A stretch of DNA of 64,000 bases from Methanocalculus taiwanensis (GTDB lineage: Archaea; Halobacteriota; Methanomicrobia; Methanomicrobiales; Methanocorpusculaceae): the NCBI RefSeq assembly GCF_024372745.1, contig NZ_VOTZ01000007.1, forward strand, positions 28,976 to 92,975. Direction: 5' to 3'. Shown here piece after piece: positions 34,341 to 42,145 of the stretch. Positions within the stretch are counted from its first letter, which is position 1, and every line of letters begins with the position of its first letter. Both the position numbers and the translations under genes were made by a program. A model generated the notes under the pieces. It did not search any database. It worked only from the letters and a program-made list of their open reading frames with translations, and was not told where the DNA came from.

Positions 34341-36155
34341 ATGCAAAATCCATTAAAAAATGTAGATCTCCGACTTTTTTTATCACTTCTTCTTCTCACC
34401 GCTCTTGTTATCCCGGCAACTGTTTCGGGATGCACAATCTTTGGAATAACACCCGGAGCATCTGAAGATGGCACAGTGTATCTTGGCCATACGAATGATG
34501 GTGTCGGGATGGATTGGAGAAAGAGGGATGACATCTTTGTGACATACATCCCCCCGGCAACGCATCAGCCCGGTGAAAAGCGGCCGGTCTTCTTTGATCC
34601 AAACAGCGGATCCGATGCTCCAGGAAGTAAGCAGGGTTCATCATCAAATCATGTTCTTGGTTATATCGATCAGGTTCCCTCGACATATGGCTATTACACC
34701 GGGGCGTATGGAATGATTAATGATCAGAACCTGATGAGTGCCGAATGCACAGATTATGCAAAGTACGAACCTCAGGCTGAAGAGAACAGGAGACTCTTCT
34801 ACTCTTCAGAACTCTCAAATGTTGCTCTTGAGCGATGTACTGGTGCAGAGGAGGCAGTCCTCCTTGTTGGAGATCTGATTGATCGGTATGGATACTATGG
34901 CACCGGCGAGACTCTCATCTTTGCAGATGCAGAGGAGATCTGGGTGATCGAGATGTGCGGGAACCCGGACGGCGTTGGAGGACTCTGGGTTGCGCAGAAA
35001 GTAAAGGATGGAGAGATCTTTGTTGCTGCAAATACATTCAGGATCCGTGATGTCTCTCCCGGGATGCCTGACATGCACTACTCGGATAACCTCTTCTCTG
35101 TTGCAGAGCGTGCAGGCTGGTGGTCGCCATCAGATGGTCCGCTTGACTGGCTTGAAACGGTCAGTTATGGCGAATACTCGCATCCCTACTACTCACTGAT
35201 GCGGGTCTGGAGGATCCAGGACACCCTCGCTCCGTCCCTCAAACTCAGCCCGTTTGTTGAGGATACCTATACGAGGGAGTATCCGTTTTCAATTGCTCCT
35301 GATGAAAAGGTGAATTTCAGTACCACTCTGAACCTGTTCCGGGATCATTACGAGGGAACAGAATTTGACAGGACTGCGGGACTGGCGGCAGGGCCGTTTG
35401 GAAATCCATACCGTGTGCTTGGGCCTGAAGATGCCCATACGAACTTCCAGAATGAAACCATGCTTGAAGTTCGTGCGGGAGCCTATCCACGGGCAATCTC
35501 TGAGATCTTCTGTAGTTACAGTTATATCACGATGATCCGTCCGGATCTCCCCGAAGAGGTTGCCGGTGTGCTCTGGTTTGGTCCGGCAGTGCCCTATGAG
35601 ACGGTGTATACGCCAATCTATGCACGATCTGAACACCTCTCTTCCTCGTATACAAGCGGCAGCCGTCTTGTATATAATCCGGATACCGCATACTGGACAT
35701 TCTGTCTCCTGACGAACTGGGCGGGGCTTGCGTATAATATGATGATTGTGGATATCCAGGAAGAACAACAGAGTCTTGAGGCTGAATCATTACGGCTCCT
35801 GATGCAGACTGATCAGCAGGCAGTTGATCGTCTTACTGCCGGTGATACTGCCGGTGCAACGGCTGTCATGACCAACTTCACGGTTGAGCGGGGAGATCTC
35901 ATCATCAAGAGCTGGAAGAGCCTGACTGCAACAATGATCGTGAAATATTCAAATGGCCTGTTGACAGATCCAGAGACCGAAGCGGTGGAAGAGCCCGGGT
36001 ACCCGGACTGGTGGTACAATGATACCGGATATCAGTACGGACCAAGAATCTACCAGTATAAAGAGCTCATGGATACTCCGGATCTCACCTATGCCGGCAC
36101 GCGGGTTATTGTCTCAAAGGAGATGCCTTTTGATGGAATTTTAAAGTTGTTGTGA
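34341..36155 (+). CDS. Secreted C69-family dipeptidase/peptidase
   Basis: 604 residues. Signal peptide DLRLFLSLLLLTALVIPATV, then SGCTIFGITPGASEDG: the Cys after the signal is the probable N-terminal nucleophile exposed by processing, as in C69 (PepD-like) Ntn hydrolases. Then TVYLGHTNDGVGMDW, with later VIEMCGNPDGVGGLWVAQKV and EIFVAANTFRIRDV. The aromatic-rich C-terminal half is longer than in bacterial dipeptidases and is probably extracellular. Substrate unknown. Confidence 0.75.
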   Translation: MQNPLKNVDLRLFLSLLLLTALVIPATVSGCTIFGITPGASEDGTVYLGHTNDGVGMDWRKRDDIFVTYIPPATHQPGEKRPVFFDPNSGSDAPGSKQGSSSNHVLGYIDQVPSTYGYYTGAYGMINDQNLMSAECTDYAKYEPQAEENRRLFYSSELSNVALERCTGAEEAVLLVGDLIDRYGYYGTGETLIFADAEEIWVIEMCGNPDGVGGLWVAQKVKDGEIFVAANTFRIRDVSPGMPDMHYSDNLFSVAERAGWWSPSDGPLDWLETVSYGEYSHPYYSLMRVWRIQDTLAPSLKLSPFVEDTYTREYPFSIAPDEKVNFSTTLNLFRDHYEGTEFDRTAGLAAGPFGNPYRVLGPEDAHTNFQNETMLEVRAGAYPRAISEIFCSYSYITMIRPDLPEEVAGVLWFGPAVPYETVYTPIYARSEHLSSSYTSGSRLVYNPDTAYWTFCLLTNWAGLAYNMMIVDIQEEQQSLEAESLRLLMQTDQQAVDRLTAGDTAGATAVMTNFTVERGDLIIKSWKSLTATMIVKYSNGLLTDPETEAVEEPGYPDWWYNDTGYQYGPRIYQYKELMDTPDLTYAGTRVIVSKEMPFDGILKLL

Positions 36156-36271
36156 GAGCCGCCTGTATCATCATGGTTCCTGATGTGGTAGCCACACCGG
36201 ACCCCCCCTCTCTTTTTAATCCTGAAGCTTTCTCTTCACGTTCCCAACTTCTTCACAGCCTCTTTTCGGAT

Positions 36272-36296
36272 AATAAAAAAAATGATTTTTTTGGGA
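36272..36296. terminator. Bidirectional terminator between convergent genes
   Basis: Facing runs of eight A and seven T around ATG, between the C69 gene stop (36155) and the DUF6159 gene stop (36299). T-runs on both strands suit archaeal intrinsic termination for both genes. Confidence 0.45.
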
Positions 36297-36298
36297 TG

Positions 36299-37189
36299 TC
36301 AGATATTTCCGCCGGTGAATGTACCTGTAGTGCTGCCTTTCTTCTCAACAAAGGCGTCTTCGATGAGATCCCTGTCAACAAGCGGTGAGATCTCGCCGGT
36401 CTTTGCATAATGATACAGAAGAGCAACGAGGATACCCTGAAGTGCGGATATGAGAATGACAGAGATTGCAAAGATGATGATAGTCAGTATAAGCATGCCT
36501 CCGAATACCTCAAAGGGGAGGAAGATAGCCGATAAGAAGGTGCCGGCCATAAGCAGAAATGCCGGGATCATAACAACCACGAATGAAAAACCGGCAATGA
36601 CCGTCTCGCCCCATGTCTGCTTAAACAGGCCCCAGGATTCCTTTATAGACGCAACTGCACCACAATCTTCATATAATATAACCGGAATTACAAAGAAGGT
36701 GACAAGATCCCAGGCAGCAGCGGCAATTCCGACCACAATTTCGGTGAGCATTCTGCCAAGAGGGTTGTCTGATTCACGCAGAAGGCTTAAAATAAGGCCG
36801 ACTGTTGCCGCAATAAATGCCCAGGTAAATAGTGAAGCGATTTTTGGCATTGCTGCACTGATCCCGTCTTTGAATGCGGGATCATTGCCTTTTATCACTT
36901 CTGTTGCATTATACACAATTCCGGCTTTGAAGAATGACGATACAAATGCCGTAACTAAAAATATAGCAAAGAGCAACAGAATCCAGAGTGCATATCCGGT
37001 TACTCCCATCTTATCAGGGTCAATTCCGGTTATACTGAATATAAACAGGGCAGGAATGAATAACAGGCCGAGAATGAGCAGAATTATAATTCCTGAGATG
37101 ATCGGATAGAATACAAGACTCTTCTCCCTTGAGAGAATGGCAAATGTCTGTTTAAACAGATGCCATCCCCGTGCAATTCTTTGAAACAT
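36299..37189 (-). CDS. DUF6159-type membrane protein
   Basis: 296 residues with about six hydrophobic helices. It starts MFQRIARGWHLFKQTFAILS, then REKSLVFYPIISGIIILLIL, with a second similar motif VASIKESWGLFKQTWGETVI in the middle, so the protein has two related halves. The C-terminal ALLYHYAKTGEISP and an acidic, Gly/Thr-rich tail follow. Family function unknown. The downstream side is the shared terminator; the upstream side (37190-37783) is the start of the relic-rich region. Confidence 0.7.
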   Translation of the reverse strand: MFQRIARGWHLFKQTFAILSREKSLVFYPIISGIIILLILGLLFIPALFIFSITGIDPDKMGVTGYALWILLLFAIFLVTAFVSSFFKAGIVYNATEVIKGNDPAFKDGISAAMPKIASLFTWAFIAATVGLILSLLRESDNPLGRMLTEIVVGIAAAAWDLVTFFVIPVILYEDCGAVASIKESWGLFKQTWGETVIAGFSFVVVMIPAFLLMAGTFLSAIFLPFEVFGGMLILTIIIFAISVILISALQGILVALLYHYAKTGEISPLVDRDLIEDAFVEKKGSTTGTFTGGNI

Positions 37190-37311
37190 ATTTTCCTGTT
37201 TGCTTTTGGGATATAAATTAAATCTGGAAGAATAGCTGATTCACCTGGAAGAACTTCGAATAACCTCCCCCCATCGAAAGAACTCTATAGTGCGGGATCG
37301 GTCAATAATCA

Positions 37312-37450
37312 ATGAGCACGTTCTTTAATTTCGTAATTAAGGATGAATATCGCGGCATTGCTCAATACGGAAACAATCCTGGTGCCTTGCCCTCCTAGAT
37401 CGACTGGGAGCGGTTTCGTCCTCTTTTCTCTGATCTGTATACAAACACTG
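37312..37450 (+). pseudogene. N-terminal relic of an IS5-type transposase
   Basis: ATG 37312 reads MSTFFNFVIKDEYRGIAQYG, then a stop, then IDWERFRPLFSDLYTNTEGN. That is the opening pattern of DDE transposases of the IS5 group (FFNF, IDWEAFRPIL, DLY). Frame broken by a stop; the body is replaced by a 41-bp HIT fragment (37459-37499). A following + frame contains GPFEKIRKTAYPKRTRYGKK to about 37630, which I cannot assign. The rest of 37190-37783 holds nothing else. Confidence 0.45.
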
Positions 37451-37458
37451 AAGGAAAT

Positions 37459-37499
37459 GGCGGCCTGCTCAGCTTCGGTTGCCTCGAAGAACGAGGCCA
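37459..37499 (-). pseudogene. HIT gene fragment A (41 bp)
   Basis: The - strand encodes ASFFEATEAEQAA, matching codons of the HIT gene copies at 42449 and 43725 base for base over the shared 41 bp. Sequence on both sides is unrelated. The leftmost and shortest of the HIT copies. Confidence 0.7.
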
Positions 37500-37735
37500 T
37501 GTTTTTTTCGGGATGCTGGATGAGTGGGTAAAGCCCTGTGAGGGGAATCCCTTCGGCCCGTTTGAGAAGATCAGGAAGACTGCATATCCCAAAAGAACCC
37601 GTTATGGGAAAAAAACTTTCAGAATTTCAGAATAACCTGCTGGTGTGTTGTACATGCTCTCCCGGTGGTGAAGATACCATCGCGACCGTTATGACAGCAT
37701 TCTTATAATCTGCGGTTGACCTGGTTCATAGAGTC

Positions 37736-37771
37736 CATATGTATCATATGTATCATATGGTGCATATATCA
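37736..37771 (+). repeat. 9-bp tandem repeat in a TA promoter
   Basis: Four 9-bp units, CATATGTAT twice, then CATATGGTG and CATATATCA, just before the antitoxin start. Each contains the palindrome CATATG or a near form. It could serve as stacked operator half-sites with an embedded TATA box. Confidence 0.5.
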
Positions 37772-37783
37772 AAAGTGATTGAC

Positions 37784-38008
37784 ATGGTTAGCCAGAGTAC
37801 CTATAAGCGGATCCCTGTCTCCCCATCTACCTGGGAGAAGCTCTCGCTCATCAAGAAGCCGGGTGAAACATTCGACCATCTCATCTCAGATCTGGTTGCA
37901 GAACGGGAGAAACGGGATATTATCAGGCATGCCTTGCATGTCAGTGAGGAAGGAGAGTACCTCTCTCTGGAAGAAGCCCGGGAAGCCTGGGGTCTGAATG
38001 AGGATTGA
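37784..38008 (+). CDS. VapB-like antitoxin
   Basis: 74 residues from ATG 37784; in-frame ATGs at 37739 and 37748 lie inside the repeat and are less likely. Sequence: STYKRIPVSPSTWEKLSLIK, KPGETFDHLISDLVAERE, then an acidic EEGEYLSLEEAREAWGLNED. Same family as the partial gene at 1-171. It lies 11 bp before the toxin start, within a run of three 11-bp repeats carrying ATG (37998, 38009, 38020). Confidence 0.75.
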   Translation: MVSQSTYKRIPVSPSTWEKLSLIKKPGETFDHLISDLVAEREKRDIIRHALHVSEEGEYLSLEEAREAWGLNED

Positions 38009-38019
38009 ATGAGGATCGA

Positions 38020-38319
38020 ATGAGGATTGAAATCGAAAGGGCTGCCTGTGAGTTTGTTCTCGGGCTTCCTCTTAAAAGCAGGCGTGTCATCCTCCGCCAT
38101 CTTCGCACACTTGAAGCTCTGGATACTCTCACTGGTGCCTCCGGCATTGAGCGGCTGGGTGGTGATAGAGATGTTGACGTACGTGGTGACATATATAGAA
38201 TGCATGTCAGCCGCACCTACACTCTCATCTTTCGCATCTGCCCGGTTCAGAGCCGCATCCGGGTGGTTGAGATTCTCCCTATAGATCTCGCACATAAACG
38301 GTATTTCCGGTATAGGTGA
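38020..38319 (+). CDS. RelE-like toxin
   Basis: 99 residues from ATG 38020: IEIERAACEFVLGLPLKSRR, VILRHLRTLEALDTLTGASG, then DVRGDIYRMHVSRTYTLIFR and RIRVVEILPIDLAHKRYFRY. The central RTYTLIFRI strand and final KRYFRYR match RelE-type interferases. Forms a TA pair with the upstream gene. GTG of a small ORF follows 2 bp after the stop. Confidence 0.75.
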   Translation: MRIEIERAACEFVLGLPLKSRRVILRHLRTLEALDTLTGASGIERLGGDRDVDVRGDIYRMHVSRTYTLIFRICPVQSRIRVVEILPIDLAHKRYFRYR

Positions 38320-38321
38320 GT

Positions 38322-38393
38322 GTGTACAAGCGTGAAGAGTTCGATCTGGAGGATATCAATTATTATGTCAATTGGGGGATGACAGATCCATGA
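38322..38393 (+). CDS. Small ORF coupled to the HicB-like gene
   Basis: 23 codons from GTG: YKREEFDLEDINYYVNWGMT then DP and stop. Its TGA overlaps the first ATG of the HicB-like gene (ATGA). Its own 3' end carries the GGGGGAT ribosome site used by that gene. It may be a relic of a toxin or a short coupled peptide; not recognised. Confidence 0.35.
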   Translation: MYKREEFDLEDINYYVNWGMTDP

Positions 38394-38698
38394 ATCGTTC
38401 TATGAACCATGCCATGAACAGTGACATGAACAGTGCCATGATCAACGATTATATAGCACAAGCCCTGTCACATGCTCGATATGAAGTAATCGAGGATGAG
38501 GAGCCGTATTACGGGGAGGTTCCGGGACTGGCAGGGGTGTACGCAACCGGCAGGAGCCTTGAAGAGTGCCGGGAAAACCTGAAGAATGTTATTGAGGGAT
38601 GGATACTGGCCAGAAGAGAGCACAATCTGGATGTTCCATCCATCTGCCCTGCTACTGACGGGAATGGTTTGCATGGTGGAGGGGTGGATCAAAAATAA
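38390..38698 (+). CDS. HicB-like antitoxin, tail derived from an IS end
   Basis: 102 residues from ATG 38390 (GGGGGAT upstream). Five in-frame ATGs occur every 12 bp (38390, 38402, 38414, 38426, 38438). The HicB core is ARYEVIEDEEPYYGEVPGLA, then GVYATGRSLEECRENLKNVI and EGWILARREHNLDVP. The last residues (GGGVDQK) are encoded by a GGTGGATCAAAAATAA sequence that resembles an IS21-type end, so the natural C-terminus was probably replaced. No HicA toxin is adjacent. Confidence 0.65.
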   Translation: MNRSMNHAMNSDMNSAMINDYIAQALSHARYEVIEDEEPYYGEVPGLAGVYATGRSLEECRENLKNVIEGWILARREHNLDVPSICPATDGNGLHGGGVDQK

Positions 38699-38704
38699 AT
38701 GAGC
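38683..38704. mobile_element. Orphan IS21-type end motif
   Basis: GTGGATCAAAAATAAATGAG; near copies occur at 40710, 41769 and 41805. IS21-family ends often carry GTGGATCA...TGAGC units. No transposase is attached here. Confidence 0.4.
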
Positions 38705-38746
38705 GAAAACAGCAAAATATGCTCATATGGATCATAGGGATGTCAG

Positions 38747-38953
38747 ATGAAGAAAACAATCAGTGAGATCCGGAAAGAGGGAATTTGCGCACTGAGAAAA
38801 GCTCTTGGACCCGTTGATATGGCTCGCTTTATTCAGAGCTATGAGTCTGGAAGTGGGGATTATACAAAAGAGCGGTATGAGTGGCCTCATGACGATACTG
38901 AAGCTTTGAATCAACGATTGCTTGAGAGAGAGAACCAGAGGAAGAAGGTCTAA
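38747..38953 (+). CDS. Small conserved protein, putative TA component
   Basis: 68 residues: ISEIRKEGICALRKALGPVD, MARFIQSYESGSGDYTKERY then EWPHDDTEALNQRLLERE. The GxxALxxALGPVxxxRFIQ and GSGDYTKERxxW pattern recurs in small genes next to TA modules in archaea and cyanobacteria. Function unproven. No partner is evident here. From 38954 to 39502 I see only short repeats and a doubtful 65-codon frame built from them. Confidence 0.55.
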   Translation: MKKTISEIRKEGICALRKALGPVDMARFIQSYESGSGDYTKERYEWPHDDTEALNQRLLERENQRKKV

Positions 38954-39054
38954 TCCTTAAGACGCTGTTTTACTTGAGATTTCAGGATTTTTCGAAAGAT
39001 GCCCATGGTGGCACGTGGAGATTCGCTTGTCTCTCTTGTCTCAACTCGAACCGT

Positions 39055-39132
39055 AACTCAGGCCGCAACTAGGGCTGCAACCAGGGCCGTGATTCTTTAC
39101 TTGTACGGTTACTTGTACGGTTACTTGTTCGG
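39055..39132. repeat. Two 12-bp tandem repeat tracts
   Basis: 39055-39090 has three units of the form AACYMGGGCYGY (AACTCAGGCCGC, AACTAGGGCTGC, AACCAGGGCCGT). 39097-39132 has three units of TTACTTGTACGG (the last with TTCGG). A + frame at 38999-39196 runs through both and would encode QAATRAATRAV and LYGYLYGYLFG; I regard it as repeat-derived rather than a proven gene. Confidence 0.6.
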
Positions 39133-39502
39133 TTGGATATTCAATACTCTTCAATTGACTCCCCTTTTAGCGTATACCCTGTCCTTAACAGGCTAAGATA
39201 GAATGGGGTGTCTGTCTCCCTGAGGTCTGATAATCGGTTGGATGTCAGGATGAGGATATGGGTCAAAACTCCTACTTCCTCAGAGATTGACCTCTCCATC
39301 CTTGACGCCATCATCTCGAGATCGGCAAATACTCCTCTCCGAGCACAAGAAGATAGAGATCACGATTGTATTCGCTCTTCGAAAAAAATGTTTCCACTTT
39401 AGAAACTGATTGTTTCCGCTCCGGGAACAATCGCCTCCCATTGGGATGGAGAGATGATACTTTCTTCATGATGGAATACACAATCTACATCTGTTGAAGG
39501 CA

Positions 39503-39715
39503 ATGCACACTGAAAAGGAAATCATATTCATTGCCTGGGAATCCCCGGAGGGAGGGTATGAGGCTCATTCACCTGGCCACTCTATCTATACCCAGGCTGA
39601 TAATTTCGAAGAATTGAAGGCAATGGTTCATGATGCCGTCTGCTGCCATTTTGAGGAAGATGAACGGCCCCGCATTATCAGGCTCCATCAGGTTCTTCCT
39701 CCAGGGGATGAATGA
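39503..39715 (+). CDS. HicB-family antitoxin-like protein
   Basis: 70 residues from ATG 39503: TEKEIIFIAWESPEGGYEAH, SPGHSIYTQADNFEELKAMV then HDAVCCHFEEDERPRIIRLH. It is the short HicB-like type sometimes misnamed 2-oxoisovalerate dehydrogenase in databases. Normally paired with a HicA toxin; none is found on either side, so it is an orphan. Confidence 0.7.
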   Translation: MHTEKEIIFIAWESPEGGYEAHSPGHSIYTQADNFEELKAMVHDAVCCHFEEDERPRIIRLHQVLPPGDE

Positions 39716-39781
39716 CTGAAATATCGAATATGGATGGCGACATATGTCAGCTGCATCAGAGATCTCCTCTTTCTCCTCTCT

Positions 39782-40147
39782 TTAATCTCCCTCTCCAGAC
39801 CAGATAACCTCCTTTTCAACAGTACGGCGAAGATATTTGCTTAATCCCTGATCGGTGACAAGGTCCACATTGCGGCCAAGGAGATCTTCAAGATAATAGA
39901 CTAACTCCATGAAGTTACGAAAGGTTGCTTCTCCAGGTGCAAACTCAACCAGCAGATCGATATCACTGTCCGGGCGATCGTCTCCCCGAATCACTGAGCC
40001 AAAGCATCCGATTCTGGCAACACTAAAACGCTTCTTAAGATGGGGAAGAACTGCTTCAAGCTGACGGATAATGGGATCGTTCTTTTGCCGGTTTCCCAGC
40101 ATCTCCCTGTCCGCTTCCATTGACATTATACCCGGATCATCGTTCAT
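39782..40147 (-). CDS. MNT-type nucleotidyltransferase (second of a tandem pair)
   Basis: 121 residues. The active-site loop IGCFGSVIRGDDRPDSDIDL carries GSxxxG and the DxD metal pair; LLVEFAPGEATFRNFMELVY then LEDLLGRNVDLVTDQGL follow. MNT proteins usually act as antitoxins that AMPylate a HEPN toxin, but no HEPN gene is near. ATG 40147 overlaps the stop of the upstream NTase gene, so the two are cotranslated. Confidence 0.8.
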   Translation of the reverse strand: MNDDPGIMSMEADREMLGNRQKNDPIIRQLEAVLPHLKKRFSVARIGCFGSVIRGDDRPDSDIDLLVEFAPGEATFRNFMELVYYLEDLLGRNVDLVTDQGLSKYLRRTVEKEVIWSGEGD

Positions 40148-40434
40148 AACGGAACCGCTTCCTGAAGAATCCGATCACGGACAGCCCAGTGGAGTCCCTT
40201 CTCGCTCAGGACATCTACTTTTCGTCCAAGGAGGTCTTCAAGATCATGGATGAGGGCAATATGATCAAGGAGGCTTGTTCCTGGTTCAAAATCGACGAGG
40301 ATATCAAGATCACTTTCCGGGGTCTCTTCTCCCCGGATTACCGAGCTGAAGAGCCGGATATTCACCGCTCCACGTGCTGCTGCCAGTCGCTGGATCGCCT
40401 CCTTCTGCCTTACTACCTCGTCATAAAGGCTCAT
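40144..40434 (-). CDS. MNT-type nucleotidyltransferase (first of a tandem pair)
   Basis: 96 residues: AIQRLAAARGAVNIRLFSSV, IRGEETPESDLDILVDFEPG, LIHDLEDLLGRKVDVLSEKG. The usual GS of the GSxxxG loop is SS here (FSSVIRG), so catalysis may be altered, although the DLD metal pair is kept. It partners the NTase encoded next. Its ATG overlaps the stop of an 18-codon ORF upstream. Confidence 0.78.
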   Translation of the reverse strand: MSLYDEVVRQKEAIQRLAAARGAVNIRLFSSVIRGEETPESDLDILVDFEPGTSLLDHIALIHDLEDLLGRKVDVLSEKGLHWAVRDRILQEAVPL

Positions 40435-40487
40435 TGTATCGACTTGATCCTGATATTGTCGGGCGGAATGATAATCTCTATTGTCAT
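40431..40487 (-). CDS. Short leader ORF before the NTase pair
   Basis: 18 codons, MTIEIIIPPDNIRIKSIQ, with its TGA overlapping the NTase ATG. It may couple translation or be chance. Not recognised. Confidence 0.25.
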   Translation of the reverse strand: MTIEIIIPPDNIRIKSIQ

Positions 40488-40532
40488 GAAATCATGAGAG
40501 TTTCAATCTGAACCTCCCTCTCTCCTCTCCCC

Positions 40533-40648
40533 TCAATACCCCCTCTTCCCCGGGATCACCCCTCTCACCCCGCCCTTCGGATCATCCATATCCCCTACAT
40601 ACCTCGGAATAACATGCAGATGCAGGTGCATAACGCTCTGCCCGGCCG
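40533..40648 (-). pseudogene. HIT gene fragment B (3' 116 bp)
   Basis: The - strand encodes GQSVMHLHLHVIPRYVGDMD then DPKGGVRGVIPGKRGY and TGA: the HIT active site and C-terminus. It breaks off after CCCGGCCG at 40648, where unrelated sequence begins. The intact gene is at 44884. Confidence 0.85.
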
Positions 40649-40680
40649 TCGACAGGCATCGCTTGCGATGGAGAGAGGGG

Positions 40681-40727
40681 GTGGATTACATTTCGATGTA
40701 CCAGGTGGATCAAAATTACAGGAGCGA
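40681..40727. mobile_element. Orphan IS21-type end with two inner repeats
   Basis: GTGGATTACATTTCGATGTA followed by CCAGGTGGATCAAAATTACA and GGAGC: two GTGGAT units spaced 24 bp, the layout of IS21-type termini that bind the transposase. No transposase is attached. It sits between HIT fragment B and the VapBC module. Confidence 0.5.
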
Positions 40728-40790
40728 AAGCAATAGCAGGGAGGTATCTTATAATATGTAAAGAGAGATATTCACAACGGGGATGTGCTC

Positions 40791-41018
40791 ATGATACAGG
40801 CCATACGAAAACAGGTGAAAATCCAATCTGATGGACTCATTCAGATTTATGTTCCTGAATTTAAACCCGGAACTATAGCCGAAGTGATAGTGCTTGAGCC
40901 ATCAGAAAAGAAAAAGAAACGATCACTCACAAGCATTATTGGTAAAGGACAAGGGTGTTTTGGAAGTGCAGAGGAGGTTGACGCCTTTATAAGAAAAGAG
41001 CGTGAATCATGGGAATAA
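40791..41018 (+). CDS. Antitoxin of a PIN-domain TA pair
   Basis: 75 residues from ATG 40791 (GGGGAT upstream): AIRKQVKIQSDGLIQIYVPE, FKPGTIAEVIVLEPSEKKKK and GQGCFGSAEEVDAFIRKERE. The first half is AbrB/MazE-like; the C-terminal helix with the FIRKERESWE ending is typical of antitoxins that wrap a PIN toxin. It overlaps the toxin start by 10 bp. Confidence 0.8.
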   Translation: MIQAIRKQVKIQSDGLIQIYVPEFKPGTIAEVIVLEPSEKKKKRSLTSIIGKGQGCFGSAEEVDAFIRKERESWE

Positions 41019-41473
41019 TCGATGAGATTGAAGGAGATCTGATATATCTCGATACCAACATCGTTATTTATGCACTTGAAGGATATCCAGAGTATGTTTC
41101 TTTGCTAACTGATCTCTTCTCTGCCATTGATGAGGGAGATCTCACAGCAGCAACCAGTGAACTAACACTCGCAGAAGCTCTCATCAAACCTATGATGGAC
41201 GGAAATTCATCACTTGAAAAACTCTATCTGGAGACACTATCACCTTCATCTACACTTTCTATCATCCCTATTGATCGTTCTATACTTATTGAGGCAGCAA
41301 GGCTCCGTTCCAGAATAGAGACCCTACATCTTCCTGATGCCATACACCTAGCAACAGCCAGAATACATCAATGCAATTCATTTCTCACAAATGATAGAAG
41401 ATTACGAAATTTGCCGGATGTAAATGTCGTTCTTCTCTCAGAATCTGTTTCTGGTCATGGTATGAATCAGTGA
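41009..41473 (+). CDS. PIN-domain toxin (VapC-like)
   Basis: 154 residues. Acidic metal ligands are visible: LIYLDTNIVIYALEGYPEY (first Asp), SELTLAEALIKP (Glu), LHLPDAIHLATARIHQCNSF (Asp) and LTNDRRLRNLP (Asp). An RNase that cuts tRNA or rRNA in known VapC toxins; the target here is not known. Followed 67 bp later by the 3' end of HIT copy C, tail to tail. Confidence 0.9.
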   Translation: MGIIDEIEGDLIYLDTNIVIYALEGYPEYVSLLTDLFSAIDEGDLTAATSELTLAEALIKPMMDGNSSLEKLYLETLSPSSTLSIIPIDRSILIEAARLRSRIETLHLPDAIHLATARIHQCNSFLTNDRRLRNLPDVNVVLLSESVSGHGMNQ

Positions 41474-41540
41474 ACATTATCAAATGACTATGGATGTCGA
41501 ATTCAACCGCATCTCCCTCCCTTCCTCTCTCCCCTTTTCT

Positions 41541-41757
41541 TTAATACCCCCTCTTTCCCAGGATCACCCCTCTCACCCCGCCCTTCGGCTCCTCCATATC
41601 CCCAACATACCTCGGAATAACATGCAGATGCAGGTGCATCACGCTCTGCCCGGCCGCCGCCCCGATGTTCACCCCGATATTGTAGCCGTCGGGGGCATAG
41701 TGCTCACCGGCTAGAGATCATACCGGGCGAAAGGTGAGATGAGTTCGCGAGGAGGAG
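41541..41757 (-). pseudogene. HIT gene copy C, internal deletion
   Basis: The 3' part (41541 to about 41700) encodes YAPDGYNIGVNIGAAAGQSV, MHLHLHVIPRYVGDMEEPKG and GVRGVILGKRGY with TAA. It then jumps to a mutated piece of the 5' part (about 41713-41757, matching the sequence for LAYARYDL), so roughly the ASFFEATEAEQAALL region is deleted. Confidence 0.8.
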
Positions 41758-41768
41758 GTTGGTCAGGG

Positions 41769-41824
41769 GTGATCAAAAACGAATGAGCCTTTCTTTATAT
41801 GCTCTGGTCAAAAAGGAATGAGCG
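41769..41824. mobile_element. Two orphan IS21-type end motifs
   Basis: GTGATCAAAAACGAATGAGC at 41769-41788 and GGTCAAAAAGGAATGAGCG at 41805-41824, near copies of the motif at 38683. The remainder of 41825-41914 holds the HicA promoter region. Confidence 0.4.
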
Positions 41825-41914
41825 TATGTACCGGAGGTTAATCCATATCGTACCCTGGGTAGAAAGGATACATAATTTTATCTTTATCGGGTAGATTAAT
41901 AGAATAGGATTAAT

Positions 41915-42133
41915 GTGGGTGACTTACGAGGAATTCATGGATCTGATGCAATACAGGCGTTTATACGAGCAGGAGGTGTGATGCGGCAGGGTAGAGGTGA
42001 TCATGTCAACATCAAAATGCCAAATGGTCAGTTAATAACCATCTCATGGTCAAAAGAGATCAAGATCGGGCTGTTGAAAGCATCTTTAAGAAAAGCAGGC
42101 CTCACAGAAGAAGAGTTTAAGGAATTATTATAA
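41915..42133 (+). CDS. HicA-like toxin
   Basis: 72 residues from GTG 41915. GSDAIQAFIRAGGVMRQGRG, DHVNIKMPNGQLITISWSKE then KIGLLKASLRKAGLTEEEFK: a dsRBD-like HicA fold with the catalytic-type His in GRGDHV. An mRNA interferase in known members. HicB follows 12 bp downstream. Confidence 0.85.
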   Translation: MGDLRGIHGSDAIQAFIRAGGVMRQGRGDHVNIKMPNGQLITISWSKEIKIGLLKASLRKAGLTEEEFKELL

Positions 42134-42145
42134 TGGGTGTTTACA

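Noticed and set aside
38999..39196. 65-codon + frame (LYGYLYGYLFG stretch)
   Set aside because: It is produced by two 12-bp repeat tracts, lacks a ribosome site and matches no family; kept only as a note under the repeat.
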